In this document: positions 35,216 to 43,227 of the stretch, in pieces
Numbering within the stretch: position 1 is the stretch's first letter
Layout of the letters: every line of letters starts with the position of its first letter
Source of the DNA: CAWICD01 sp052267165
GTDB lineage: Bacteria > Vulcanimicrobiota > Vulcanimicrobiia > Vulcanimicrobiales > Vulcanimicrobiaceae
DNA: 64,000 nucleotides
Direction: 5' to 3'
NCBI GenBank assembly: GCA_052267165.1
Contig: JBKQHO010000027.1
Span: forward strand, 1 to 64,000
Position numbers and translations under genes: made by a program
Notes under the pieces: generated by a model
What the model was told of the DNA's origin: nothing
The model's input: the letters and a program-made list of their open reading frames with translations, nothing else
The model's database searches: none

Positions 35216-36523
35216 CTACGCGAGCGCCGCCGGTAACTCGAGCACCGGAAGAATCTGGCCGCTGACTTCACCAAACCCTACGCGGTAGCCGCGGCCTTGG
35301 CACCAGCCCGTAAGCGTCAGCGTGTCCCCATCTTCCAGGAACGTGCGCTTCCTTCCATCCGCGAGCGCAAGCGGTCGCCGACCGTTCAACGTCAGCTCGA
35401 GCAGGCTGCCGCACGAATCCGGCGTCGGCCCGCTGATCGTTCCCGAGCCCATCAGGTCGCCCGGTCGCGTGTTGCTGCCAGAGACGGTCAGGTGCGCCAA
35501 CTGCTGCGCCATGCTCCAATAGAGATACTTGAAATTGCTGCGCGCAACCGTCGTCGCTGTGCCGGCGCCCTCGGGCAACAGCGCAGCCTCGAGCCGGACG
35601 TCAAAGGCGTGCTGCCCGTTCTGCCGCAGATACGCTAACGGCTCCGGGTTCTGCGGCGGGCCTGCGACGCGAAACGGCTCCAAGGCGTCCAGCGTCACCA
35701 CCCACGGAGAAATGGACGTGGCGAAGCTTTTGCTGTTGAAGGGCCCGAGCGGAACGGACTCCCACTGCTGAAGGTCGCGCGCGCTCCAGTCGTTCAGCAG
35801 GACCATGCCGAAGATGTGCCGCTCCGCTTCAGCGGGCGAGATGGGAGTCCCGAGCTCACTGCCTTCGCCGACGACGAACGCGGTCTCGAGCTCGAAATCC
35901 ATCCGGCGGCACGGCCCAAAACTAGGGCGCTGCGCATCCGGGGCCTTCGTCTGACCGCTCGGCCGGCGCACCGGGCTGCCGCTCACGACGACCGACGACG
36001 CGCGTCCGTTATAGGCGATGGGAAGCTCGAGCCAATTCGGCGGAAGTGCATTCTTCGGATCGCGGAACATCGCGCCAACGTTCGTGGCGTGCTCCTTCGA
36101 CGAGTAAAAGTCGACATAGCCCGGAATGTCGACCGGCAGGTGCAGCGTCGCCTGCGCCATCGGAACGAGCGCACGCGCTCGCAGAGTCTCGTCGTCGCGC
36201 AGCTCGCCGCAAGCGGCGTCAAGCAATTCCCGCAGCCGAGCTCGCGTCGTGGTCCAGGCCGGCCTTCCAAGCGTCAAAAACGCGTTAATGCTGGGCCGGT
36301 CGAACACGCGCCGTTCCGCTCGATCCGGCACGAGCAGTCCCGCCTCTTCGAGAGCGGCAAGATCGACGATCCAGTCGCCGATCGCGACGCCGACGCGCCG
36401 GGCTCCCGCGGCCTCGGTCGAGAACACGCCGTAGGGAAGATTCTGAACGGGGAAGTGCGACTCAGCGGGGACGTCGACGAACGACCTCGCGCGTTCGGCC
36501 ATCGGCGCTTCGCCGAGCCTCAT
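35216..36523 (-). CDS. fahA: Fumarylacetoacetase
   Basis: A 435-residue homologue of fumarylacetoacetate hydrolase, the last step of homogentisate degradation (to fumarate and acetoacetate). It has the N-terminal FAA domain with F-P-V-Q-N-L-P-Y-G-V-F-S, the metal/active-site region D-F-Y-S-S-K-E-H-A-T-N-V-G, D-F-E-L-E-T-A-F-V-V-G and N-D-W-S-A-R-D-L-Q-Q-W-E, and the C-terminal G-S-G-T-I-S-G. The ATG at 36523 overlaps the hmgA stop (ATGA); a second ATG seven codons later is possible. Maleylacetoacetate isomerase is not in the window. Confidence 0.95.
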   Translation of the reverse strand: MRLGEAPMAERARSFVDVPAESHFPVQNLPYGVFSTEAAGARRVGVAIGDWIVDLAALEEAGLLVPDRAERRVFDRPSINAFLTLGRPAWTTTRARLRELLDAACGELRDDETLRARALVPMAQATLHLPVDIPGYVDFYSSKEHATNVGAMFRDPKNALPPNWLELPIAYNGRASSVVVSGSPVRRPSGQTKAPDAQRPSFGPCRRMDFELETAFVVGEGSELGTPISPAEAERHIFGMVLLNDWSARDLQQWESVPLGPFNSKSFATSISPWVVTLDALEPFRVAGPPQNPEPLAYLRQNGQHAFDVRLEAALLPEGAGTATTVARSNFKYLYWSMAQQLAHLTVSGSNTRPGDLMGSGTISGPTPDSCGSLLELTLNGRRPLALADGRKRTFLEDGDTLTLTGWCQGRGYRVGFGEVSGQILPVLELPAALA

Positions 36524-37863
36524 CTCCCGGGCGGCTTGAAGCGGTTGCGCAGTCCCTGCCAGCACTCGAAGTACTTTGCTTGCAACTGCGCGCTCTCCAT
36601 CGCGTAGCGCGTCGGCCACGCCGCCCAGCGTGACTCGAACATGAAGGCCATCGTGTCCGAGACATGCTGCGGCTTGCTGGTGTCCTCCGCGCTGGCTCGT
36701 TCAAAGGTCTCGGCATCTGGCCCGTGGCCGCTCATGCTGTTGTGCAAGCTCGCACCGCCCGGAACGAAGCCCCCTTCCTTCGCGTCGTAGACACCGTGGA
36801 TGAGGCCCATGAACTCGCTCGCGAAGTTGCGGTGAAACCACGGCGGCCGAAAGGTGTCCTCGCCGGCAAGCCAACGCGGCGGGAAGATCACGAAGTCGAG
36901 GTTGTCGACCCCGGGCGTGTCGCTCGGCGAGCTCAAGACCAGAAAGATCGACGGGTCGGGATGGTCGTAGCTGATCGAGCCCAGCGTATTGAAACGTCGC
37001 AGATCGTACTTGTACGGTGCGCAATTGCCGTGCCAGGCGACGACGTCGAGCGGCGAGTGGTCGAGCTCCGCCGACCAAAGGTTGCCCATGAATTTGGCCA
37101 GCAGCTCGAAGCGGCCTTCGCGCTCCTCGTACCACGCGGTCGGCGTCAAGAAGTCGCGGGCGTTCGCGAGGCCGTTCGCGCCGACCGGTCCGAGATCCGG
37201 TAACCGAAGATGCGCGCCGAAGTTTTCACAGACGTACCCGCGCGCCTCGCCGTCGAGCAGCTCGACGCGGAAGCGCAGCCCGCGCGGAATGACGACGATC
37301 TCTTGCGGCTCGGCCTCGAGCAGGCCAAGCTCGGTCTCGAAACGGAGTCTACCGTGCTGCGGCACGAACAGCAGCTCACCGTCGGCACTGTAGAAATAGC
37401 GGTCCTGCATCGACCGATTCGCCGCGTAAAGGTGGATGGCGCAGCCGCTCTGCATCGCGGGGTCGCCGCTGCCGGCGAACGTCATCATCCCTTCGATCAG
37501 GTCGGTGGGCTCGCTCGGCATCACCGGCGGGTCCCAGCGCAGCTGATTCGGCGTCGGAGCGGCATCGCATTCGCCTGCGAGCCGGCCCCGTTCACGCAAC
37601 GCGAATGGCCGGTGCGCCGCGGCGGGCCGGATGCGGTAAAGCCAAGAGCGGCGGTTGACGGCGCGTGGCGCGGTGAACGCGGTGCCGGATAATTGCTCGG
37701 TGTACAGCCCCAAGGAGTGACGCTGCGGCGAATTGCGGCCGACGGGCAAGGCACCGGCGATCGCCTCGGTCGCGAACTCGTTGCCGAAGCCCGATTGATA
37801 GGTGAGCGCTGCCGCCGACGTCTGCCGGTCGGGGAGCAGACTTGCCGATATCCCGTTCGTCAT
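36520..37863 (-). CDS. hmgA: Homogentisate 1,2-dioxygenase
   Basis: A 447-residue Fe(II) ring-cleaving dioxygenase converting homogentisate to maleylacetoacetate. It begins with the family hallmark Y-Q-S-G-F-G-N-E-F-A-T-E-A. The cupin Fe ligands are in the region P-P-W-F-H-R-N-F-A-S-E-F-M-G-L-I-H-G and S-M-S-G-H-G-P-D. It starts 7 nt after hppD and overlaps fahA by 4 bp. Confidence 0.96.
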   Translation of the reverse strand: MTNGISASLLPDRQTSAAALTYQSGFGNEFATEAIAGALPVGRNSPQRHSLGLYTEQLSGTAFTAPRAVNRRSWLYRIRPAAAHRPFALRERGRLAGECDAAPTPNQLRWDPPVMPSEPTDLIEGMMTFAGSGDPAMQSGCAIHLYAANRSMQDRYFYSADGELLFVPQHGRLRFETELGLLEAEPQEIVVIPRGLRFRVELLDGEARGYVCENFGAHLRLPDLGPVGANGLANARDFLTPTAWYEEREGRFELLAKFMGNLWSAELDHSPLDVVAWHGNCAPYKYDLRRFNTLGSISYDHPDPSIFLVLSSPSDTPGVDNLDFVIFPPRWLAGEDTFRPPWFHRNFASEFMGLIHGVYDAKEGGFVPGGASLHNSMSGHGPDAETFERASAEDTSKPQHVSDTMAFMFESRWAAWPTRYAMESAQLQAKYFECWQGLRNRFKPPGR

Positions 37864-37870
37864 CGCGGCC

Positions 37871-38989
37871 TCACGCTTTCCGAGGTAGCTCGAGGACGCC
37901 GCGCCGGATCTGGTCTTCTTCGATCGACTCGAACAACGCCCGGAAGTTGCCTTCCCCGAAGCCCTCGTCGCCCTTGCGCTGGATGAACTCGAAGAAGATC
38001 GGCCCCAACACCGTGCCCGAGAAAATCTGCAGGAGCACGCGCGTTTCCGCGCCGCCGACGGCGCCCTCGCCGTCGAGCAGGATGCCCCGCTCGGCCAGCC
38101 GCTCGAGCGGCTCGCCGTGCTGCGGAACGCGCCCGTCGATCTTCTCGTAATAGACGCGCGGCGGCGCCGGCATGAACGGCAGCCCGGCGGCCGCCAGCAG
38201 GTCGACGCTCTGGTAGAGGTCGCGGCAGCCGCAGGCGACGTGCTGGATACCCTCGCCCTTGTACTCGCGCAGGTATTCCTCGATCTGGCTGCGCTCGTCG
38301 GCCGACTCGTTGATCGGAATGCGAATCTTGCCGCACGGGCTCGTCATCGCTCTCGAATACAGGCCCGTCAACTTGCCCTCGATGTCGAAATACCGAATCT
38401 GGCGGAAGCCGAAGAGCCGCTCGTAGAATCCGGACCAAACGTCCATGTTGCCGCGTTTGACGTTGTGCGTCAGGTGGTCGATATAGGAGAGGCCGGCACC
38501 CAACGGCTGGTCCTCGCGCGTCGTCAACCACTCGAAGTCCGCGTCGTACGCCGACTGCCCGTCGCGATAGCGATCCACGAAATAAATCAACGAGCCGCCG
38601 ATGCCCCGGATGGCCGGCACGCTCAGCGCCTTCTCTCGGTCGCTCAGGTTCGCAGGCTCGGCGCCCGCCGCAAGCGCGTGCTCGAGTGCGTGCTCGGCGT
38701 CGACGACGCGCCAGGCCATCGACGAGGCGCACGGACCGTGCTCGCTCGCAAAGCGGACCGCGTGAGAGCCAGGCTCGCTGTTGGCGAGGAAATGCACGTT
38801 ACCTTGGCGCCAGAGCGCGACGGCCTTGGTCTTGTGCTTGGCGACCAGACGAAAACCCATCGTCCGAAAGAGCGACTCGAGCGCATGCGGATCCGGATGC
38901 GCGAACTCGACGAATTCGAAGCCGTCCGTCCCGGCGGGGTTCGTCGCGGAGATCGTTGCAGGGGGCGCATCGTGCGGATAAGGACCCAT
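37871..38989 (-). CDS. hppD: 4-Hydroxyphenylpyruvate dioxygenase
   Basis: A 372-residue Fe(II) vicinal-oxygen-chelate dioxygenase making homogentisate from 4-hydroxyphenylpyruvate. Two glyoxalase-like halves are present. The C-terminal half shows metal ligands in I-D-H-L-T-H-N-V, I-Q-H-V-A-C and the Glu of I-F-F-E-F-I-Q-R-K-G, with the closing helix D-E-G-F-G-E-G-N-F-R-A-L-F-E. In this operon it serves tyrosine catabolism; supply of homogentisate for plastoquinone or tocopherol is less likely because hmgA and fahA follow. Confidence 0.95.
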   Translation of the reverse strand: MGPYPHDAPPATISATNPAGTDGFEFVEFAHPDPHALESLFRTMGFRLVAKHKTKAVALWRQGNVHFLANSEPGSHAVRFASEHGPCASSMAWRVVDAEHALEHALAAGAEPANLSDREKALSVPAIRGIGGSLIYFVDRYRDGQSAYDADFEWLTTREDQPLGAGLSYIDHLTHNVKRGNMDVWSGFYERLFGFRQIRYFDIEGKLTGLYSRAMTSPCGKIRIPINESADERSQIEEYLREYKGEGIQHVACGCRDLYQSVDLLAAAGLPFMPAPPRVYYEKIDGRVPQHGEPLERLAERGILLDGEGAVGGAETRVLLQIFSGTVLGPIFFEFIQRKGDEGFGEGNFRALFESIEEDQIRRGVLELPRKA

Positions 38990-39043
38990 CCAAGTGAACT
39001 CCTATGGGAAGGCTCTGTAGCAAGTCATTCGAGCACGCCGCGC

Positions 39044-40255
39044 CTACCATGCCGCTTCCTTTTCACGCGGGGCGCCGCCGCGCGCGGCGGAAACGTGAGC
39101 GGCGGCACCGATCTCTTCGAGAACCGCTGCCTGGTCGCGGCCGATCCGGCCGGCCGCCCGTTCCAAACGCGACGGGTGTTCGCTCAAGCGCGGGACGGTG
39201 CCATAGGTTGCGACCGGCGTCCCGTCGTCGTCGGGGACGCTCGTAAGCGCGCCGCGCGCTTGAAATTGCGGATCGGCCGCGATCGCCGTGATCGACATGA
39301 CCGGCCCAGCCGGCACGCCGGCTTCGGCGAGCGCGGCGTTCGCCGTTTGCAGGTCGAGCGTTCGCGTCCACTGGGCGATGACGGCGTCGAGCTCCGCGGC
39401 GTTGGCCGCCCGCGCTTGGTTCGTCGCAAAACGAGGATCGTCAGCGAGTTCGGGCTTCCCGATCAAGGCGGCGAGGCGGCGAAAGATGCTCTGGCTATTT
39501 CCGCCGATCGCGAGCCACTCGCCGTCCCGCGTTGGGTAGACGCTGTTGGGAGCAGCCCGCAGATACCGGTTCCCGGTGCGCCGGTTGACTTTGCCGCAAT
39601 GGACGTACTCCGGCAGCGTCGCTTCCATCAGGCTGAACGTGCTCTCGATGAGCGACACGTCGACGGTGTCGCCCCGGCCGTCGCGCGAACGCGCGTGCAA
39701 CGCGGCGAGCGCGCCGATGACCGCGTAGAGCCCGGCGAGCTCGTCGCCGATGCTGATCCCGACCCGCATCGGCGGTCCGTCGGGATCGCCCGTGATGTAG
39801 CGCAGGCCGCCCATCGCCTCGGCGATGTTGCCGTAGCCGGGGCGCGTTGCGTACGGCCCCGTCTGTCCGTAGCCGCTGATCGAAACGTAGATGAGCTCGG
39901 GCTTTTGGGCGCGCAGCGACTGCGGCCCCAGGCCGCGTTCCTCGAGCCAGCCGGGACGAAAGTTCTCCAGCACAATATCGCACGAGAGCGCAAGCTGCCG
40001 CACGACGGCGACGTCCTCGGGTTTGCGCAGATCGAAGGTGACGAGCCGCTTGTTGCGATTAGCCGACTTGAACCACCACGACGTCCCGTCGGGCGCGAGC
40101 TCGCCCCAGGTGCGCAGCTGATCGCCCTCCGGCTGCTCGACCTTGATGACTTCGGCCCCCAAGTCGGCGAGGTGCCGCCCTGCGGACGGCCCGGCGATCG
40201 TGCTGCCGAGCTCGAGGACGCGAACGCCTTCCAAGGACGCATGGCCAGCTTGCAT
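39044..40255 (-). CDS. CaiB/BaiF-family CoA-transferase
   Basis: A 403-residue class III CoA-transferase. The N-terminus has G-V-R-V-L-E-L-G-S-T-I-A-G-P and L-G-A-E-V-I-K-V-E, followed by F-R-P-G and Y-V-S-I-S-G-Y-G-Q-T-G-P. It moves CoA between carboxylic acids. It lies between marR and hppD on the same strand, 54 nt from hppD, so it probably acts in the same aromatic-acid pathway, perhaps on a ring-derived acid. A MarR-type palindrome precedes its start. Confidence 0.88.
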   Translation of the reverse strand: MQAGHASLEGVRVLELGSTIAGPSAGRHLADLGAEVIKVEQPEGDQLRTWGELAPDGTSWWFKSANRNKRLVTFDLRKPEDVAVVRQLALSCDIVLENFRPGWLEERGLGPQSLRAQKPELIYVSISGYGQTGPYATRPGYGNIAEAMGGLRYITGDPDGPPMRVGISIGDELAGLYAVIGALAALHARSRDGRGDTVDVSLIESTFSLMEATLPEYVHCGKVNRRTGNRYLRAAPNSVYPTRDGEWLAIGGNSQSIFRRLAALIGKPELADDPRFATNQARAANAAELDAVIAQWTRTLDLQTANAALAEAGVPAGPVMSITAIAADPQFQARGALTSVPDDDGTPVATYGTVPRLSEHPSRLERAAGRIGRDQAAVLEEIGAAAHVSAARGGAPREKEAAW

Positions 40256-40270
40256 GTCGCTCGGCCTCCA

Positions 40271-40288
40271 TTAGTTTCAGATGCAACT
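40271..40288. promoter_or_regulatory. Probable MarR operator before the CoA-transferase gene
   Basis: TAGTT-T-CA-GA-TG-C-AACTA is an 18-bp near-palindrome (one asymmetric pair outside the centre). It lies 16 bp upstream of the caiB-like start and just after the marR stop. A matching half, TTGCAACTAA, lies at 40891-40900 upstream of marR itself, as expected for an autoregulated MarR repressor. Confidence 0.5.
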
Positions 40289-40349
40289 AGTTTATTCTGC
40301 CAAACCATAGACCTTAACGAAGCGGGCGTCAAGTGCGGCCGAGCTCGCC

Positions 40350-40853
40350 TCACTCGATCTCTTTCAGCAGGCGACCGGCTTGCAGCGCGATGCGCTCCAG
40401 CGTGCGGGTCAGATGCTCGACGTCGGCAGCGGGCAGCTGAGCGAAAATCGCCCGTTCCATTTCGAGGGCAAGCGGTACGATCTTCTCGTACATCGCCCGC
40501 CCGGCCGGGGTGAGCGCCAGCAACGTGCTGCGCTGATCCAGGGGATTGACTTCGCGACGTACGATCCTGCGGTGCGAGAGGTTCGAGACCGCTCGGCTGA
40601 CCTTTACCTTGTCCATCGCCGTGCGCTCGACGAGATTGGTCGCGCTGAGGCTGGCCGAGCGGCCGAGGTGGGCGATGACCCGCCATTCGGGAACGGAGAG
40701 TTCAAAGCGGTCGGCATAGGCCTTCGCGATCAGACGGCTTACTTGCTCGGTCACCATCGAAAGGCGGTACGGCAGGAAGCGAGCGAGCTCAAAGTTCTCG
40801 AGGCCGGATTGCGCGGAAACTGGCGGACGCTCGGCGACCGGTTTGGCCTTCAT
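40350..40853 (-). CDS. MarR-family transcriptional regulator
   Basis: A 167-residue winged-helix regulator. It has W-R-V-I-A-H-L-G, the recognition helix region T-A-M-D-K-V-K-V-S-R-A-V-S-N-L, the wing R-R-E-V-N-P-L-D-Q-R-S-T-L-L-A-L-T-P-A-G, and C-terminal dimerisation helices. The V-x-W-R-V sequence and wing resemble HpaR-type repressors of aromatic catabolism. First gene before caiB-hppD-hmgA-fahA on the same strand, so it is the likely regulator of that operon. Confidence 0.88.
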   Translation of the reverse strand: MKAKPVAERPPVSAQSGLENFELARFLPYRLSMVTEQVSRLIAKAYADRFELSVPEWRVIAHLGRSASLSATNLVERTAMDKVKVSRAVSNLSHRRIVRREVNPLDQRSTLLALTPAGRAMYEKIVPLALEMERAIFAQLPAADVEHLTRTLERIALQAGRLLKEIE

Positions 40854-40990
40854 CGCTCATGAGTATACCGCGCACGCTATCTCGGCCCATTTGCAACTAA
40901 ATCCGGACGCCTCGAATGCGCCGGCCCGCGGGTTCGCGCCCTCCTCGGGCGATCGGGATGCCTTTGCCGGGCAGGGTTAGGGCGAGGGCC

Positions 40991-42178
40991 ATGTCGCTCG
41001 GGCGCGAAGCCGCGCCCATGAGGTTCAGCACGCGCGCAATTCACGTGGGGCAGGAAGCCGACAAGGCGACCGGCGCGACCATCGTGCCGATCTATCAGAC
41101 CTCCACCTTCACGCAGACGGCCGTCGGCGAGAACAGGGGCTACCTCTACAGCCGGGCCGCGAACCCGACGCGCACGGCGCTCGAAGCGCAGCTGGCCTCG
41201 CTCGAGGGCGGAGCGCATTGCAGCGCGTTCGCGAGCGGGATGGCGGCGATCGCAGCCGTCTGCAACGGCTTGCTGAATCCGGGCGACCATCTGCTGCTGT
41301 GCGACGACCTCTACGGGGGCAGCTACCGCTTCTTCTCGCGCATCCTAGCGCGCGCCGGCTATGCCTTCAGCTTCGCCGACTTCACGGATCTCGACGCAGT
41401 TCGCGCCGCGCTGCAGCCGCGCACCAAGATCGTTTGGCTCGAGACGCCGACCAATCCGTTGCTGCGCATCGTCGACGTCGCGGCGCTCGCCGAACTGCGG
41501 CCGCCCGGGGCGGTGCTCGTCACCGACAACACGTTCGCATCGCCGTATCTTCAGAATCCGCTGGAGCTCGGGTCCGACGTCGTCGTTCACTCCACCACCA
41601 AGTATATCGGCGGGCACAGCGACGTGCTCGGCGGGGCGGCCGTCAGCAACGATCCCGAGCTTGCCGAGAGCATCAAGTTCCAGCAGTATGCCGTGGGCGC
41701 CGTGCCCGGCCCGCTCGACGCCTGGCTGATCATGCGCGGCGCGAAGACGCTGGCGGTTCGAATGCGCGAGCAGCAGCGCAGCGCGCAGGCGATCGCGGAG
41801 TTTCTCGCCGCCTCCGGCGAGGTCGAGGCAGTCAACTACCCGGGGCTCCCATCGCACCCGCAACACGCGCTCGCGCAGCGTCAGATGCGCGGCTTCGGCG
41901 GCATGCTCTCCTTTCGGCTGAGCGGCCCGGAGACGCGCGCGCTCGCGTTCGCCAAGAGCACGCGGCTCTTCAGCCTCGGCGTAAGCCTGGGCGGGATCGA
42001 GTCGCTGATCGAGCATCCCGCGCGGCAAACGCACGCCTCGATGCCGCCCGAAGAGCAAGCGCGGCGCGGCATAGCCGGCAACCTGCTGCGCCTCTCGGTC
42101 GGCCTCGAAGATTCCGGCGACTTGATCGACGACCTGCGAGCAGCCGTAGCGGCGAGCAGGCTCGCGCCGCGCGGCTAA
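40991..42178 (+). CDS. Cys/Met-metabolism PLP-dependent enzyme (cystathionine gamma-synthase/lyase type)
   Basis: A 395-residue protein from the ATG at 40991 (GAGGG close upstream; a second ATG at 41018 is possible). It is a fold-type I PLP enzyme of the trans-sulfuration group. It has S-R-x-x-N-P-T-R-T-A-L-E (phosphate-binding Tyr/Arg), S-G-M-A-A-I, D-N-T-F-A-S-P-Y, and the PLP lysine in H-S-T-T-K-Y-I-G-G-H. The C-terminal S-L-G-G-I-E-S-L-I-E-H-P motif fits cystathionine gamma-lyase or synthase. The exact reaction cannot be resolved from sequence. Confidence 0.88.
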   Translation: MSLGREAAPMRFSTRAIHVGQEADKATGATIVPIYQTSTFTQTAVGENRGYLYSRAANPTRTALEAQLASLEGGAHCSAFASGMAAIAAVCNGLLNPGDHLLLCDDLYGGSYRFFSRILARAGYAFSFADFTDLDAVRAALQPRTKIVWLETPTNPLLRIVDVAALAELRPPGAVLVTDNTFASPYLQNPLELGSDVVVHSTTKYIGGHSDVLGGAAVSNDPELAESIKFQQYAVGAVPGPLDAWLIMRGAKTLAVRMREQQRSAQAIAEFLAASGEVEAVNYPGLPSHPQHALAQRQMRGFGGMLSFRLSGPETRALAFAKSTRLFSLGVSLGGIESLIEHPARQTHASMPPEEQARRGIAGNLLRLSVGLEDSGDLIDDLRAAVAASRLAPRG

Positions 42179-42180
42179 CG

Positions 42181-42993
42181 ATGAATCGCGCGTCGGTTCT
42201 GCTGGGCGTGTACGCGCAGTACTGGCGGATCAACCTGCTGACGATCATCGAGTACCGCGCGAACTTCTTCATGTGGTTCGGGTTCACGATCGTCTATCAC
42301 GCGACCGCGCTGATCGCGCTGTGGGTGACCCTCAATCAGTTCCCGTCCATGAACGGCTGGGATTTCAAGCAGATGGCCTTCCTCTACGGCCTCTGGATGC
42401 TGGGGCACGCCCTGCACAACACCGTCTTCTTCACGGTCGGCGACGTGCCCAACATGATCCGCGAGGGCCGTTTCGACCGCTTTCTGGTCCGCCCGCTCGA
42501 CCCGCTCTTCCAAGCCATGACGACGCCGCAGCAGATCTGGCCCGACGAGCTGATCCTGGCGATCGGCTTCTTCATCATCGCCACGCACTTCGTGGGCGTC
42601 CGCGTCGATCTTGCGTTCGTCGCGTACGTGCCGCTGGTCGCGACCGGGGGCGCGCTGATCGACTTCGGCATTCAGTTGGCGATCGCGACCGCGTCCTTCT
42701 GGGTGATCCGCATCGACACGCTGCGCTGGGTCGTCATGTCGCTCGAACAGGACTTCACCCGTTATCCGATCAGCATCTACTCGCGCGCGGTCCGCTTCTT
42801 CCTCGCCTTCGTCTTTCCGTTTGCGTTCATGAACTATTTCCCGGCGACGTATCTCTTGCACAAGACGGAAGGCGCGCTCTCGCTGGCGCCGCAGGTCGGC
42901 CTGCTGACGCCGCTGGTCGGGCTGATCTGCTTCGCCGTGGCGTACGCTTTTTGGCGAGCCGGGCTCAACCATTACCAAGGCACGGGCAGCTAA
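42181..42993 (+). CDS. ABC-2 type permease, second subunit
   Basis: A 270-residue membrane protein with six helices. Its cytoplasmic region R-E-G-R-F-D-R-F-L-V-R-P-L-D-P-L corresponds to E-G-T-I-A-T-D-L-M-K-P-I in the 27304 permease. In related exporters an ATPase and two such permeases form one operon. Here this subunit sits about 14 kb away, two bases after the PLP enzyme. No second ATPase is nearby, so it likely works with the 26279-28110 pair. Confidence 0.82.
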   Translation: MNRASVLLGVYAQYWRINLLTIIEYRANFFMWFGFTIVYHATALIALWVTLNQFPSMNGWDFKQMAFLYGLWMLGHALHNTVFFTVGDVPNMIREGRFDRFLVRPLDPLFQAMTTPQQIWPDELILAIGFFIIATHFVGVRVDLAFVAYVPLVATGGALIDFGIQLAIATASFWVIRIDTLRWVVMSLEQDFTRYPISIYSRAVRFFLAFVFPFAFMNYFPATYLLHKTEGALSLAPQVGLLTPLVGLICFAVAYAFWRAGLNHYQGTGS

Positions 42994-43061
42994 AAGCCGC
43001 AGGCTCGCAACCCCGCGTCAACGAAGCGGCAACGCCGAAGAGGTACGCTCGCGTGAGTGAT

Positions 43062-43227
43062 ATGGCCGTCGAACTCAAACAACGCCCCTTTACCGTCAAA
43101 GAATACCACCAGCTGGCGAAAGCGGGAATCCTCGAAGAGTGCGAGCGCGTCGAACTGCTCGACGGCCTGCTCGTCGAGATGAGATCTCGAATTGCTCGCC
43201 GATCCGTTTCTCTTACCGCAGGGTTAA
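43062..43227 (+). pseudogene. Uma2-family remnant with internal deletion
   Basis: The first about 38 codons are a normal Uma2 N-terminus (R-P-F-T-V-K-E-Y-H-Q-L-A-K-A-G-I-L and R-V-E-L-L-D-G-L-L-V-E-M). They run straight into the last about 13 codons of such a gene in another frame (L-E-L-L-A-D-P-F-L-L-P-Q-G, stop at 43227). The whole nuclease core is gone. A GTG at 43053 is an alternative original start. Confidence 0.7.
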
